Below are positions 9,550 to 18,376 of a DNA stretch of 64,000 bases, piece by piece (the stretch's first letter is position 1; each line of letters starts with the position of its first letter). The stretch lies in contig NZ_JABWRF020000001.1 of NCBI RefSeq assembly GCF_014268805.2, positions 1,684,001 through 1,748,000 of the forward strand, read 5' to 3'. The stretch comes from Pseudomonas farsensis (GTDB lineage: Bacteria; Pseudomonadota; Gammaproteobacteria; Pseudomonadales; Pseudomonadaceae). The translations under genes were made by a program, and so were the position numbers. The notes beneath the pieces were generated by a model that saw only the letters and a list, made by a program, of their open reading frames with translations, had not been told where the DNA came from and did not search any database.

Positions 9550-9759
9550 TCAGCTCGCAGGTTTGGCTTCAGTGCGCGGGACATCAGCCTGGCGGTTGGC
9601 TTGCTCGGCCTGGCGCTTGGCGACGGCCTCTTGCGCCTGCTGGCGTTGCACGGCCCATTGGTCGCTGCGCTCGCGCAGGCGGTCGGCGCCGCCTTCGGCA
9701 AAGGCCGACGTCACGGTGGTGGTGGCCAGCAGGGCAAGGGCGATGGCGAGGGTTTTCAT
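9550..9759 (-). CDS. Small secreted hypothetical protein, 69 aa
   Basis: The N-terminus is a typical Sec signal peptide (MKTLAIALALLATTTVTSAFA) with likely cleavage after AFA. The mature part is a short, charged, Gln/Ala/Arg-rich helix (WAVQRQQAQEAVAKRQAE) likely to be helical or coiled. The function is unknown. It lies alone between rnz and the thiolase on the same strand, with a GGAG-like site upstream of the ATG. Confidence 0.7.
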   Translation of the reverse strand: MKTLAIALALLATTTVTSAFAEGGADRLRERSDQWAVQRQQAQEAVAKRQAEQANRQADVPRTEAKPAS

Positions 9760-9877
9760 TGTTGCAGTCTCCAGTGGGTTAGGCAGGTGGCCAATGGCCG
9801 ATTGCCACGCATGATGAAGACCGCAGATTTTGCCAACGTTAACGGTTTGGTCGTTTTGCGCCGGCCAGGGTTTTCGC

Positions 9878-10837
9878 TCAGGTTGCCTGCACCAATACGC
9901 CGTCGCGGCCCAGATGGTAGCGCTGCAAGTCGCGGGCGAGTGTCAGGTTGCCGTGGTAGCCGGCCAGGGCTTCCTGGCGGATTTCCTCGATGCTGTTGCC
10001 GCGACCGGGCGCGCACTGGTAGCGGGCGCTGAAGTGGGTCAGCACCAGGTTTTTCACCGCAGCCTGCTCGGCGAAGAGCGCTACGGCCGCTGCAGTGCTG
10101 TGACCGAAACTGGTCTGGCTGCGGTCGATCACAGGCTGGGTGAAGGTGGCTTCGTGGACCAGCACGTCAACGCCCTTGGCAACACCTGCCAGCAGCTCGG
10201 GCCGGTCGTTGTCGCCGCAGACGATTACCCGCTGTGGAGCGCGTGTGGGCTGCAGGTAGGCAAGCGGATCGAGCTGGCGGCCCTGATGCTCTACCGCCTG
10301 GCCATGGGCCAGTTGCCCCCACAGTGGCCCGGCGGGAATGCCATCGGCTTTGAGCCGTTCGGTATCGAGCCGGGGGGAGGGGTCGCGCTCTTCGAAGACA
10401 TACGCCCAGGAGCGTACCCGGTGCGAAAGCTCCACGGTGCACACGCAGATATTGCCGTTTTGCAGGCCGCTGAAGGTCTCCAACGTCTGTATTTGCAGTT
10501 CGAAGGGCAGGTAGGTCTCGCTTACGGCGAGGGTCTGTTGCACCCAACCCTGCAAGGCCGCTGGCAGGACCAGTGTGAGCGGCTCGCTGCGCCCGGACAT
10601 GCCGGCGCTGGCCAGCAGCCCAGGCAAGCCGAAGCAGTGATCGCCGTGCACATGGGTGATGAGAATGGCGCGCAGGTCGCGGACCGACAGCGGGCTGCGC
10701 AGCAACTGGTGCTGTGTGCCTTCGCCACAGTCGACCAGGTACCAACCGTGGCCGGCGGATTCGATGACGGCGGTCGCGCTGACGTTGCGGGCCTTGGTAG
10801 GCACCCCTGATGAGGTGCCCAGAAACTGCAGGTCCAT
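9878..10837 (-). CDS. rnz: Ribonuclease Z (tRNA 3' processing endonuclease)
   Basis: This 319-residue metallo-beta-lactamase-fold protein starts [14 protein letters not shown] and has the zinc motif HVHGDH ([16 protein letters not shown], near residue 63), the later VHEATF segment and the C-terminal LTHFSARY. All are hallmarks of RNase Z/ElaC. The family endonucleolytically removes tRNA 3' trailers. A clear AAGGAG lies upstream of ATG 10837. It stands alone, with a REP pair behind its promoter. Length and motifs make identification secure. Confidence 0.95.
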   Translation of the reverse strand: MDLQFLGTSSGVPTKARNVSATAVIESAGHGWYLVDCGEGTQHQLLRSPLSVRDLRAILITHVHGDHCFGLPGLLASAGMSGRSEPLTLVLPAALQGWVQQTLAVSETYLPFELQIQTLETFSGLQNGNICVCTVELSHRVRSWAYVFEERDPSPRLDTERLKADGIPAGPLWGQLAHGQAVEHQGRQLDPLAYLQPTRAPQRVIVCGDNDRPELLAGVAKGVDVLVHEATFTQPVIDRSQTSFGHSTAAAVALFAEQAAVKNLVLTHFSARYQCAPGRGNSIEEIRQEALAGYHGNLTLARDLQRYHLGRDGVLVQAT

Positions 10838-10953
10838 GCCTGACTCCTTGCCTGAAGACTGTCCAGCCTCGCAGGGCGAGGCGCGCGGAGGCTAGCATGG
10901 TCGTCGGGGCGGGAACAGGGCCCCGTTGCGAGCCAGGCCAGCGCGGCCTGCGC

Positions 10954-11062
10954 AGGAGCGGCCTTGTGCCGCGAAAGGGCTGCGAAGCAGCCCGAGGATC
11001 CATGCATCATGCAAGATCGTCGGGGCTGCTGCGCAGCCCTTTCGCGACGCAAGGCCGCTCCT
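10954..11062. repeat. REP-like inverted pair
   Basis: Two arms of about 40 bases (10954-10993 and 11023-11062) are near-perfect inverted copies, separated by about 29 bases. They contain the GGGCTGCGAAGCAGCCC and AGGAGCGGCCTTG modules seen again near 14.7 kb and 32.8 kb. The pair fills most of the gap between rnz and the siderophore receptor. Confidence 0.8.
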
Positions 11063-11100
11063 ACAATCAGCCGTAGCCGGGAGTGCTCGGGCAACTAACC

Positions 11101-13227
11101 TTAGAAGGTGTAAGCCACCCCAGCTTGTACAGTGCGCGGCTCGCCTGGGTAGACGTAGGCGTTGAACGCACCTTCGTCATACCCTTTGTTGAACACGTTC
11201 TTTACATCCAGGTTCAGGCGCACGTGCTCGTTGACCTTGTAGAAGCTCAGCAGGTCAACAACGCTGTAGCGTTCCATGGTGTAGGTCGTCGCGGCCGTTT
11301 GCCCGGCGCGGTCATCCACGTACTTCACGCCCATGCCCAGACCCAGGCCTTTGACCAAGCCGTCCTGGAACTCGTAGGTGTTCAGCAGGCTGAAGGTGTT
11401 ACGCGGAATATTGGCCAGGCGCGTGCCTTTTTCCAGCATGTTGTCCTTGGTGACCATGGCATCGACATAGCCGTAGCCGCCGATCATGCGCCACTCGGGG
11501 GTGATGTTACCGGCGATGTTGATATCCAGGCCACGGCTGCGCACTTCCCCTGCCGCTACCTTGAAGGTGTTGGTGAGGTCGTTTGGATCGTTGGTCAGCA
11601 CGTTTTCCTTGACGATGTGGTAGATCGCCGCATCGACCGTCAGTTGGCGGTCGAGGGCTTCCCACTTCATGCCCAGCTCGTACGACTTGCCCTTTTCCGG
11701 GTCGAAGCCACTGCCTGCTTGCGGGGTTCCGCTGTTGGGCTTGAAGGAACGTGCGGTGTTGGCGTAGACCGCGACGGTGTCGGTCAGGTCGTAGATCAGG
11801 CCGAAGCGTGGGGTAACGGCGTTTTGGCCTTTGGTGAAGTCGCCCTTGTCATCGAGCTTGTTGACGTAGTCGTGCTCGAAGCGCTCAAGGCGGACTCCAG
11901 CAAGCGCTTTCAAACGTTCAGTCAAGGCCACCTGATCCTGGATGAAGAACGCCCAGGTTTTCAGGTTTTCCTTATCGTGGGTGGTGGTCCGGGTCAGAGC
12001 AGGGCGCGGCTGCCCCAGCACCGGATCTAGAATGTCGATCGGGTAGGCGGCCGAAGAGCGGCGGATGATCGAGTTGTAATCGTAATCCTCGTACTCCACG
12101 CCGGTCAGCAACGTATGGTTGAACCTGCCTGTGTCAAAGTGGCCGGTCAGGTTGAGCTGCCAGTCCTGGTCGGCCCACTCCAGCTTGCGGTAGTTGAAGT
12201 TGCGGTTCAGCGTTCGGCCATCGGCCTGTACGCCGTTAGCTTCAACCGCATTGCCCTTGAGCGAGCCATCCAGCCACTGCGCACCGCCGCCCAGTGTCCA
12301 GTCCTCATTCAGCGCGTGCTCAAAGCGCAACTGAGCCATGTTGTTGTCGTTGTGCAGCAAGTTGTCGCTGCCTTTTTCCCACAGATAGGTGTCGCGGGAG
12401 GCACTGGCTCGTTGCGTCGGGTAGCGCGTCAAACCCCGATCCAACGGGTGGTTATTGCGCATGAAATCGCCTTCAAAGACGATCTTGGTGCTGTCGTTGA
12501 CCTGCCAGCTGAGCACCGGCGCCACGTCGTAGCGCTCGGTCTGCACGTCATCGCGGAATGTCTCGCCACCTTCACCCAGCACGTTGAGGCGATACGCCAG
12601 GCTGCCGTCCTGGTTGAGCGGGCCGGTGGCATCGAGGGTGGCGCGGTGCATGCCTTGGTCAGTGAACTGGCTGCCAAGGGTGACCTTCTGCTCCGGCAGC
12701 GACTGCTTGCTGACGATGTTGAAGGTGCCGCCCGGGTCGCCACGCCCATACAGGCTGGTGGCCGGGCCGCGGATCACTTCCAGGCGCTCGACGGTGTTGG
12801 CATCCGGGGCGTTGGGGTAGCCTCGGTTGATCGGGAAGCCGTTGCGGTAGAACTCACCCGTGGTGAAGCCGCGCACGGTGAACGTGGTCAGGCCCTGGCC
12901 GCCGAAATTGTTGGCACGGCCCACACCGCCTGCGTAGTCCAGGCCGTCCTGCAGACGGGTGGCGCTGGTGTCTTCCAGGACATCCTTGGGCACGACGCTG
13001 ACCGACTGCGGTGTTTCATGCAGGGCCGTGTCGGTGCGCGTGGCGCTGGCCGAGCGGGTGGCGCGGTAGCCTTGTACCGGGCTGTCGGCGCGCTCGTAGT
13101 CGGCGTCGGCGTTGATGTTCACCGCTTCAAGCTGAATGCCTGCCGAGGTATCGACGGGGGTGGTTGCCGCCCAAGTGAGCATTGGGGCAGCGTGTAGCAG
13201 GCACAGCGAAACAATCCTGTAACGCAT
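11101..13227 (-). CDS. TonB-dependent siderophore receptor
   Basis: Starting at ATG 13227 the 708-residue protein has a signal peptide (RIVSLCLLHAAPMLTWA), a likely TonB-box region, a plug with ETPQSVSVVPKDVL and RLEVIRGPATSLYGRGDPGG, and a beta-barrel ending in GVAYTF with the C-terminal Phe typical of outer-membrane proteins. It belongs to the ferrichrome/pyoverdine-type receptor family; the siderophore cannot be named. The frame is open about 100 codons further upstream, but that stretch is not signal-like. A 27-bp palindrome resembling a Fur box lies about 55 bases upstream. No synthesis, regulator or sigma gene adjoins it. Confidence 0.93.
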   Translation of the reverse strand: MRYRIVSLCLLHAAPMLTWAATTPVDTSAGIQLEAVNINADADYERADSPVQGYRATRSASATRTDTALHETPQSVSVVPKDVLEDTSATRLQDGLDYAGGVGRANNFGGQGLTTFTVRGFTTGEFYRNGFPINRGYPNAPDANTVERLEVIRGPATSLYGRGDPGGTFNIVSKQSLPEQKVTLGSQFTDQGMHRATLDATGPLNQDGSLAYRLNVLGEGGETFRDDVQTERYDVAPVLSWQVNDSTKIVFEGDFMRNNHPLDRGLTRYPTQRASASRDTYLWEKGSDNLLHNDNNMAQLRFEHALNEDWTLGGGAQWLDGSLKGNAVEANGVQADGRTLNRNFNYRKLEWADQDWQLNLTGHFDTGRFNHTLLTGVEYEDYDYNSIIRRSSAAYPIDILDPVLGQPRPALTRTTTHDKENLKTWAFFIQDQVALTERLKALAGVRLERFEHDYVNKLDDKGDFTKGQNAVTPRFGLIYDLTDTVAVYANTARSFKPNSGTPQAGSGFDPEKGKSYELGMKWEALDRQLTVDAAIYHIVKENVLTNDPNDLTNTFKVAAGEVRSRGLDINIAGNITPEWRMIGGYGYVDAMVTKDNMLEKGTRLANIPRNTFSLLNTYEFQDGLVKGLGLGMGVKYVDDRAGQTAATTYTMERYSVVDLLSFYKVNEHVRLNLDVKNVFNKGYDEGAFNAYVYPGEPRTVQAGVAYTF

Positions 13228-13282
13228 CGGTTCAGGTCCTGGAAGAAAGGTCACGGAGAGGGTGTAAACGCGGCGCGATATT

Positions 13283-13309
13283 ATCTGGTAACAATTCCCA
13301 TTACCAGAT
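13283..13309. promoter_or_regulatory. Fur-box-like palindrome upstream of siderophore receptor
   Basis: A perfect 9-bp inverted repeat, ATCTGGTAA (13283-13291) and TTACCAGAT (13301-13309), has a nine-base spacer. On the minus strand the central 19-mer reads GGTAATGGGAATTGTTACC, matching a GATAATGAGAATCATTATC-type Fur site at about 14 of 19 positions. The location upstream of an iron receptor fits Fur repression. Confidence 0.6.
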
Positions 13310-13403
13310 GTTTTGGCATACTGGATGCCGGCTGTGACGGGCGTACCAGGTTGTTGCAGGTGTGCCTGGCGCAGCGCGTGTCGCTGCGCCAGGCAGGGGC
13401 GGG

Positions 13404-14591
13404 TCAGTGGCCGCCTTTCATGCGCCGGGCAATCAAGTAGATCACCAGCCCCGCAAGCGCTGCGCCAGCGCCGATGTAGCCGGTGCTGGTCCAGCCCAGG
13501 CCTGCGCTGATGGCCATGCCGCCAAACCACGGGCCTAGGGCGTTGGCCAGGTTGAACGCAGCGTGGTTGGAGGCAGCTGCCAGGCTTGGGGCTTCATGGG
13601 CGATGTCCATCAGGCGGATCTGCAGCGGTGCGGCCAGCGCGATCATGGTGCCGACCAGCGCTACTGCAGGCAGCAGCGTCCACAGCGAATGCGCGGCGAA
13701 GGAGAAGAACACCAGCACCGCCATCGACCACACCAGCACAATACCGACGGCGCGGAACTGCAGGCGGTCGAACAGCTTGCCGCCGACGATATTGCCAACG
13801 ATGCCGCCAATGCCAAAAGCCGCCAGGCCGAAGGGAATCCACTGTGGCGAGGCCTTGGTCACCTGCAGCATGGTCGGCGCCAGGTAGCTGAACACACAGA
13901 ACATGCCGGCAAACCCGATGGAGGCGATGGCCAGCGCCATCCACACCTGCGGCAGGGCAAAGGCGCGCAGCTCCTTGCGCGGGTCACTGCGAGGCTCATC
14001 GTGTGGCTGCGGCACATAGCGCCACACCAGGGCGATGGTGCACAGCGCGATGGCGGCCACCAGCACGAACGCCGAACGCCAGCCGAACCACTGCCCGAGT
14101 AGCGTGGCCACCGGATTGCCCAGCAACATCGCCAAGGTGAGCCCCATCATCACCCGCGCGACGGCCCCGGCGCGCTGGTTGCTGGCCACCATGCTCGATG
14201 CCACCACGGCGGCGATACCAAAATAAGCGCCATGGGGCAGGCCGCTGATGAAGCGGAACGCCACCAGCCCGCCGAACGACGGGGCGAAGGCGGTTGCCAG
14301 GTTGCCGATGGCGTACAGCGCCATCAGCAGCAACAACATGTGCTTGCGCAGCAGCTTGGCGCCAAGAATCGCCAGCGCCGGCGCGCCGACCATCACCCCC
14401 AGTGCATAGGCACTGATGGCATGGCCCACCTGGGGTTCGGTCAGGTTCAGGTTGCTGGCAATATCGGGCATCAGGCCCATGATGGCGAACTCGCCGGTGC
14501 CGATGGCGAAGCTGCCAAGGGCCATGGCGGCTTCCATTTTCACGACGGTGGATTTGGCGGGGAGTTGCGGGGGAGATTGGGGGAGAGACAT
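13404..14591 (-). CDS. MFS transporter, AraJ/sugar-efflux type
   Basis: This 395-residue membrane protein shows about 12 hydrophobic segments and the family-typical GTGEFAIMGLMPDIA in TM1, then FRFISGLPHGAYFGIAAVV in the fourth segment region. These match the DHA1/AraJ group of drug and arabinose efflux permeases. The substrate is unknown. It is upstream of the siderophore receptor on the same strand, but the 176-base gap with a Fur-like site argues for separate transcription. The ATG at 14591 follows an AAGGATATAG stretch. Confidence 0.88.
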   Translation of the reverse strand: MSLPQSPPQLPAKSTVVKMEAAMALGSFAIGTGEFAIMGLMPDIASNLNLTEPQVGHAISAYALGVMVGAPALAILGAKLLRKHMLLLLMALYAIGNLATAFAPSFGGLVAFRFISGLPHGAYFGIAAVVASSMVASNQRAGAVARVMMGLTLAMLLGNPVATLLGQWFGWRSAFVLVAAIALCTIALVWRYVPQPHDEPRSDPRKELRAFALPQVWMALAIASIGFAGMFCVFSYLAPTMLQVTKASPQWIPFGLAAFGIGGIVGNIVGGKLFDRLQFRAVGIVLVWSMAVLVFFSFAAHSLWTLLPAVALVGTMIALAAPLQIRLMDIAHEAPSLAAASNHAAFNLANALGPWFGGMAISAGLGWTSTGYIGAGAALAGLVIYLIARRMKGGH

Positions 14592-14734
14592 CTATATCCT
14601 TGCGAAACATGCTGAAACGTTTGATGCAGGATGATAGACAATTGCCGGCAGGGGCGTCGAGCTTGGTGATCCGAGGCTGGCACCGGGCGCGACCAGCTTG
14701 CTGGGTCCAAACCCACACAAATCCTTGTGGCAAT

Positions 14735-14851
14735 CGGGCTTGCCCCGCGTTGGGCTGCGAAGCGGCCCTGGACCTTACCCATTTACGGTATTTGAGCGAA
14801 TACCTAGGTGAGTTTCAGGGCTGCTTCGCAGCCCAACGCGGGGCAAGCCCG
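14735..14851. repeat. REP-like inverted pair
   Basis: Arms 14735-14769 and 14817-14851 are 35-base inverted copies with a single mismatch, enclosing 47 bases. They share the GGGCTTGCCCCGCG and GGGCTGCGAAGC modules with other intergenic repeats here. The pair occupies the gap between the MFS gene and the DapA-like gene; nothing else was seen between 14592 and 14915. Confidence 0.85.
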
Positions 14852-14915
14852 CTCGCCACAACAGCCCTATCTGACGGGGGCTCTGCGTGGAGCCGCTACG
14901 ATGAGTCAGGCCACA

Positions 14916-15809
14916 TCATGCAGCCCCGTGCAGCTCCTCCAGCAGGCTGCGCAGCGTGGCCTTGCCGCTGCCATCGAGCCCGAACACCGGCCGGCGTGGC
15001 TCGCCAACGGGGAGCCCGGTCAGCGCTAGCCCTGCCTTGATCGTTGCCGGCAAACCGCCCTTGAGAATGAAGTCCAGCAGCGGCAACTGCCGGTAGAACA
15101 GCGCCCGCGCCTGTTGCAGATCGCCGGCTGCAACCGCCTGGTAAAGGCTCAGGTTGAGCTCGGGAATCAGGTTTGCCGCTGCCGTGCACCAGCCGCTCGC
15201 CCCGGCAACGAAGGCTTCCAGCGCCAAAGGATTACAGCCGTTGTAGAACGGCACCTGGCCTTCGCCGAGCACCTGCAGTTTGTGCATGCGCTGAATATCG
15301 CCCGTGCTCTCCTTGACCATGGTGACGTTATCGACCTCGCCAACGATGCGCAGGATCAGCTCCACCGGCATGTCGGTGCCGCTGGTGGCGGGGTTGTTAT
15401 AGAGCATGATCGGCAAATCGATAGCCGCGCCGATGCTGCGGTAGTGCTGGATAATTTCCGCCTCGCTCAGCTTCCAGTACGCGCACGGCAGCACCATGAC
15501 TGCATCGGCGCCGTGCTGTTGGGCGTAGCGAGCGCGGCGCACGGCACCGGCGGTGGTGAGGTCGGACACACTGACGATGCTCGGCACGCGCTTGTCGATG
15601 CACTCAAGGCTGTGCCGGGCTACCTGCTGCCATTCGGTGTCGCTCAGGTAGGCACCTTCACCGGTGCTGCCCAATGGCGCGATGCTGTGCACGCCGCTTT
15701 CGATCAGGCGCTCGATGGACTGGCCCAGCGCTGGCAGGTCAAGCTGTTCGCCGCAAGGGCTGAACGGGGTAATGGTGTAGCCGATGATGCCGTGAAATGG
15801 GGTGGTCAT
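14916..15809 (-). CDS. DapA/NanA-family lyase (dihydrodipicolinate synthase family)
   Basis: From ATG 15809 (GGAG site nine bases upstream) the protein has 297 residues. It shows the class I aldolase TIM barrel: PLGSTGEGAYL near the start, the Tyr of LPIMLYNNPATSG and the Schiff-base Lys in MVKESTGD. These proteins cleave or dehydrate 2-oxo acids. It is not necessarily the lysine-pathway DapA, since it pairs with a class II aldolase and a dedicated regulator. The two genes probably degrade an unidentified hydroxy-oxo acid or sugar acid. Confidence 0.88.
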   Translation of the reverse strand: MTTPFHGIIGYTITPFSPCGEQLDLPALGQSIERLIESGVHSIAPLGSTGEGAYLSDTEWQQVARHSLECIDKRVPSIVSVSDLTTAGAVRRARYAQQHGADAVMVLPCAYWKLSEAEIIQHYRSIGAAIDLPIMLYNNPATSGTDMPVELILRIVGEVDNVTMVKESTGDIQRMHKLQVLGEGQVPFYNGCNPLALEAFVAGASGWCTAAANLIPELNLSLYQAVAAGDLQQARALFYRQLPLLDFILKGGLPATIKAGLALTGLPVGEPRRPVFGLDGSGKATLRSLLEELHGAA

Positions 15810-15844
15810 GGGGTAACGCTCCGCAGGCAAGGCAAAAGAGGGGG

Positions 15845-16627
15845 TCAGGCAAGGCAGTCGGCATGCTTGCGCAAGGCCTGCCGGGCGTAATAGCTGAATG
15901 CTGCGCTATGGCGCTTTGGTCGGTCGATCCAGTTGTGGGCGTCGCGGCCAAGCTCAGGGGAAATCGGCTTGATGCTGCCAGCGGCCATGGCCAGCAATTG
16001 CAGGCGCGCGGCGCGTTCGATCAGTTGCGCGTAAACGCACGCTTGTTCAACGCTGGTCCCGGTCGACAACTGGCCGTGATGCGCGAGCAGAATCGCCCGT
16101 TTGTCGCCCAGTGCCGCGCTGATGATCTCACCTTCCTCATTGCCCACCGGCACGCCAGGCCAGGCTTGCAGGAATGCGCAATCCTCGTACAGCGGGCAAA
16201 GGTCCATGTGCGATACCTGCAACGGCACTTCGAGCATGGACAACGCGGCAACGTGGGTGGGGTGGGTGTGGATGATGCAATTTACATCAGGCCGTGCCCG
16301 GTACACCCAGGTGTGAAAGCGATTGGCCGGGTTGGGCATGCCCTGGCCTTCGAGCACTTCGAGGTCTTCGTTGACCAATAGCAGGTTGGTGGCGGTAATC
16401 TCGTCGAAACCCAGGCCCAACTGCTGGGTATAGAACGTGCCTGGCTGCGGCCCGCGCGCACTGATCTGGCCGGCCAGGCCCGAGTCATGGCCGTTGTCGA
16501 ACAGAATTCGGCAGGTCAGGGCCAGCTTTTCGCGCACGGTCCACGTATTATCCGCAAGCGCGCCTTGCATCTGCGTCAGTGCCGCTTGCACCAGCTGCGC
16601 TTTGCTGTGTGTCAGGGTATTGGCCAT
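15845..16627 (-). CDS. Class II aldolase/adducin-family protein
   Basis: At 260 residues it has the zinc ligands of the fuculose-phosphate aldolase fold in IIHTHPTHVAAL and LLAHHGQLSTG, plus GLAGQISAR near residue 50. Such proteins act as aldolases, epimerases or decarboxylases on small sugar acids. It is the first gene of a two-gene operon with the DapA-like lyase, 35 bases apart, and diverges from an XRE-cupin regulator across a palindromic operator. The substrate cannot be told from sequence. Confidence 0.88.
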   Translation of the reverse strand: MANTLTHSKAQLVQAALTQMQGALADNTWTVREKLALTCRILFDNGHDSGLAGQISARGPQPGTFYTQQLGLGFDEITATNLLLVNEDLEVLEGQGMPNPANRFHTWVYRARPDVNCIIHTHPTHVAALSMLEVPLQVSHMDLCPLYEDCAFLQAWPGVPVGNEEGEIISAALGDKRAILLAHHGQLSTGTSVEQACVYAQLIERAARLQLLAMAAGSIKPISPELGRDAHNWIDRPKRHSAAFSYYARQALRKHADCLA

Positions 16628-16711
16628 TGGGGGTTATCCTCGGTGGCGTGATGGTAGAGGTCATGGCCGGGCCGCCCTTCAGCTTTCGACGGTGGAGGGG
16701 TGGCCACTTCG

Positions 16712-16747
16712 ATGACACACAAAACATTACATGACACAAAGTGTCAT
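16712..16747. promoter_or_regulatory. Operator between aldolase operon and XRE-cupin regulator
   Basis: A perfect palindrome ATGACAC-AAA-GTGTCAT (16731-16747) is preceded by a second half-site ATGACACA (16712-16719), 19 bases away, about two helical turns. It sits 35 bases upstream of the regulator and about 85 upstream of the aldolase start, the expected place for autoregulation and operon control. Confidence 0.75.
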
Positions 16748-16781
16748 AAGCAAGTGCGTACGTCCGGGAAACCTGCTTTAA

Positions 16782-17324
16782 ATGTCTATCCGACTGAAAT
16801 TGCTGCGTAAAAAACTGGGAGTCACCCTTGAGCTGCTGGCTGAAAAGTCCGGCATGACCAAGAGCTACCTGTCCAAGGTCGAGCGTGGCTTGAACACGCC
16901 GTCGATTGCGGCGGCGCTCAAGCTTGCGCGGGCGTTGAACGTCAATGTCGAGGAGCTGTTTGCAGACGAGGCCGAAGGCCAGGCGCGCTACAGCCTGGTG
17001 CGTCAGGGCGAGCGGCAGGCGCTGGTGGGCAGCGGCGAGGGGCCGGGCTACGCGGTGCTGACCTCCCAGGTGGGCCAGCGCAGCCTGTTGCCGTTTCTCA
17101 TTCAACCGCCTACCGAGTTCAGCGACCCGACGTTCAAGGAACACGAGGGCGAAGAATTCCTGTTCGTTCATGCAGGCCAGGTCGAAGTCGACTTCATGAG
17201 CGAACGGGTGTTGCTGCAAGCAGGTGACGCCTTGCACTTCAACGCCCAGACCCCGCACCGCCTGCGCTCGGTGGGCGAGCAGCAGGCGCAGTTGCTGGTA
17301 GTGGTGCAGGGCGGGGAAGGGTGA
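16782..17324 (+). CDS. XRE-family regulator with C-terminal cupin
   Basis: The 180-residue protein has an N-terminal Cro/CI helix-turn-helix (LGVTLELLAEKSGMTKSYLSKVERG, residues about 12-36) and a cupin_2 sensor domain (HEGEEFLFVHAGQVEVDF to ALHFNAQTPHRL). This layout is typical of regulators of small catabolic operons, with ligand binding in the cupin. It diverges from the aldolase/lyase pair and very probably controls it through the ATGACAC sites between them. Whether it represses or activates is not shown. Confidence 0.9.
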   Translation: MSIRLKLLRKKLGVTLELLAEKSGMTKSYLSKVERGLNTPSIAAALKLARALNVNVEELFADEAEGQARYSLVRQGERQALVGSGEGPGYAVLTSQVGQRSLLPFLIQPPTEFSDPTFKEHEGEEFLFVHAGQVEVDFMSERVLLQAGDALHFNAQTPHRLRSVGEQQAQLLVVVQGGEG

Positions 17325-17604
17325 GGGCAGGGCGATGACCACCGGTGATTATGCCTAGGGAAAACTCTCGTGGGAGCGCGCGGCGTAGCACACCTGGCGG
17401 CCGTCGGCCACGCAGCGGGCTTCGACGAAGGGTAATGCCGGATCGCGCTAGAACGGCTTGTCACGCGGGCACTACCGTGACGCCCAGAGCTAGGCGCAAT
17501 TGCACAAATCCACCCGCGCCACCGCACTTTTTCAAGGTTTCGTGTTCTATCAAGCGTTGGGCTGCGCCGACCCCCGGCTGGGCCGCTGACATTTTCCGGT
17601 GCAG
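17325..17604. other. Intergenic region with a possible decayed coding fragment
   Basis: No intact gene is seen in this 280-base gap. On the minus strand 17447-17355 there is a 30-codon stretch with strongly biased Pseudomonas-like codons ending in TAG (protein segment LPFVEARCVADGRQVCYAA), bounded upstream by an in-frame stop. It may be the tail of a decayed gene. The family is not recognised. Confidence 0.3.
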
Positions 17605-18339
17605 ATGGCTGCAACACGACTCCCCATCCTCCCGCGTTGCCTGCTGCTTGCAGGTGTATTGCTGTGCCTCGCCGCCTGCACCCAGCAGCAGAGCCGCGAC
17701 ATGCTCAACCAGTTCGGCAAGGGCAAGCCTGACGAACTGTTCCAGACCAGCGTCGACCGCATGGCGACCCTGGCCATGCGCGACAACCTGCGTAGCCTGT
17801 ACCTGTTGATGGACAAACTCTACCTGCGCAACCCCAACCAGTGGAAACAGTCTGGCTACCTCGATGCCACCACCGCGGCGCGGCAGATCCGTATTGCCAT
17901 CGAGCAGCGCCAGCCGTTGGCGCAACTGGGTGACCGGCGTGACCTGGCGGCGCTGAGCTACGCACTTGACCCGCAGTTCAAAGGCGACCGCGTCGGCGCA
18001 TTCATCTACGCCATCGGCAGCATGATCGTCACCGCCCACGGCGGGCGTACCGAGTTCTACATGACCGATACCATCGACCCGCTGTTCGTCAACAACGCTG
18101 CGCGCAATATCGAAAAAGCCACCTGGATGCTCAGCCAGCGCCAGGATGCCAACGGCGTACTGCTGCTGTTTTCCAACGAAATTTCCGAGCAGGGCAGCAA
18201 CCTGAGTTTTGCCGTGGAGTTCGGCAAGATCGTCGCCCGCCTGGACCTGCTGGCGCAGATGCTCGACGAGCGCTACCGGCGCATCGGGCTCAACTATGCG
18301 CAGAGCCTGTTGCTGATGAACTTCCTGCCGGTGCAGTGA
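17605..18339 (+). CDS. Predicted lipoprotein, 244 aa
   Basis: The N-terminus MAATRLPILPRCLLLAGVLL runs into a lipobox LAAC, so export and lipidation are likely. The mature protein is mostly helical (ARNIEKATWMLSQRQDANGV, FGKIVARLDLLAQMLDERY) with no catalytic motif I recognise. ATG 17605 is preferred to the GTG two codons earlier because it starts the signal peptide cleanly. It is monocistronic, and the convergent RidA gene ends 37 bases downstream. The function is unknown. Confidence 0.8.
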   Translation: MAATRLPILPRCLLLAGVLLCLAACTQQQSRDMLNQFGKGKPDELFQTSVDRMATLAMRDNLRSLYLLMDKLYLRNPNQWKQSGYLDATTAARQIRIAIEQRQPLAQLGDRRDLAALSYALDPQFKGDRVGAFIYAIGSMIVTAHGGRTEFYMTDTIDPLFVNNAARNIEKATWMLSQRQDANGVLLLFSNEISEQGSNLSFAVEFGKIVARLDLLAQMLDERYRRIGLNYAQSLLLMNFLPVQ

Positions 18340-18376
18340 ACGGGCCGCACGCGCTTCCCGTCACCGCACCGTGCAT

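Noticed and set aside
14916..15809. Lysine-pathway dapA
   Set aside because: The operon partner is a class II aldolase with a dedicated XRE-cupin regulator, which points to a catabolic paralogue.
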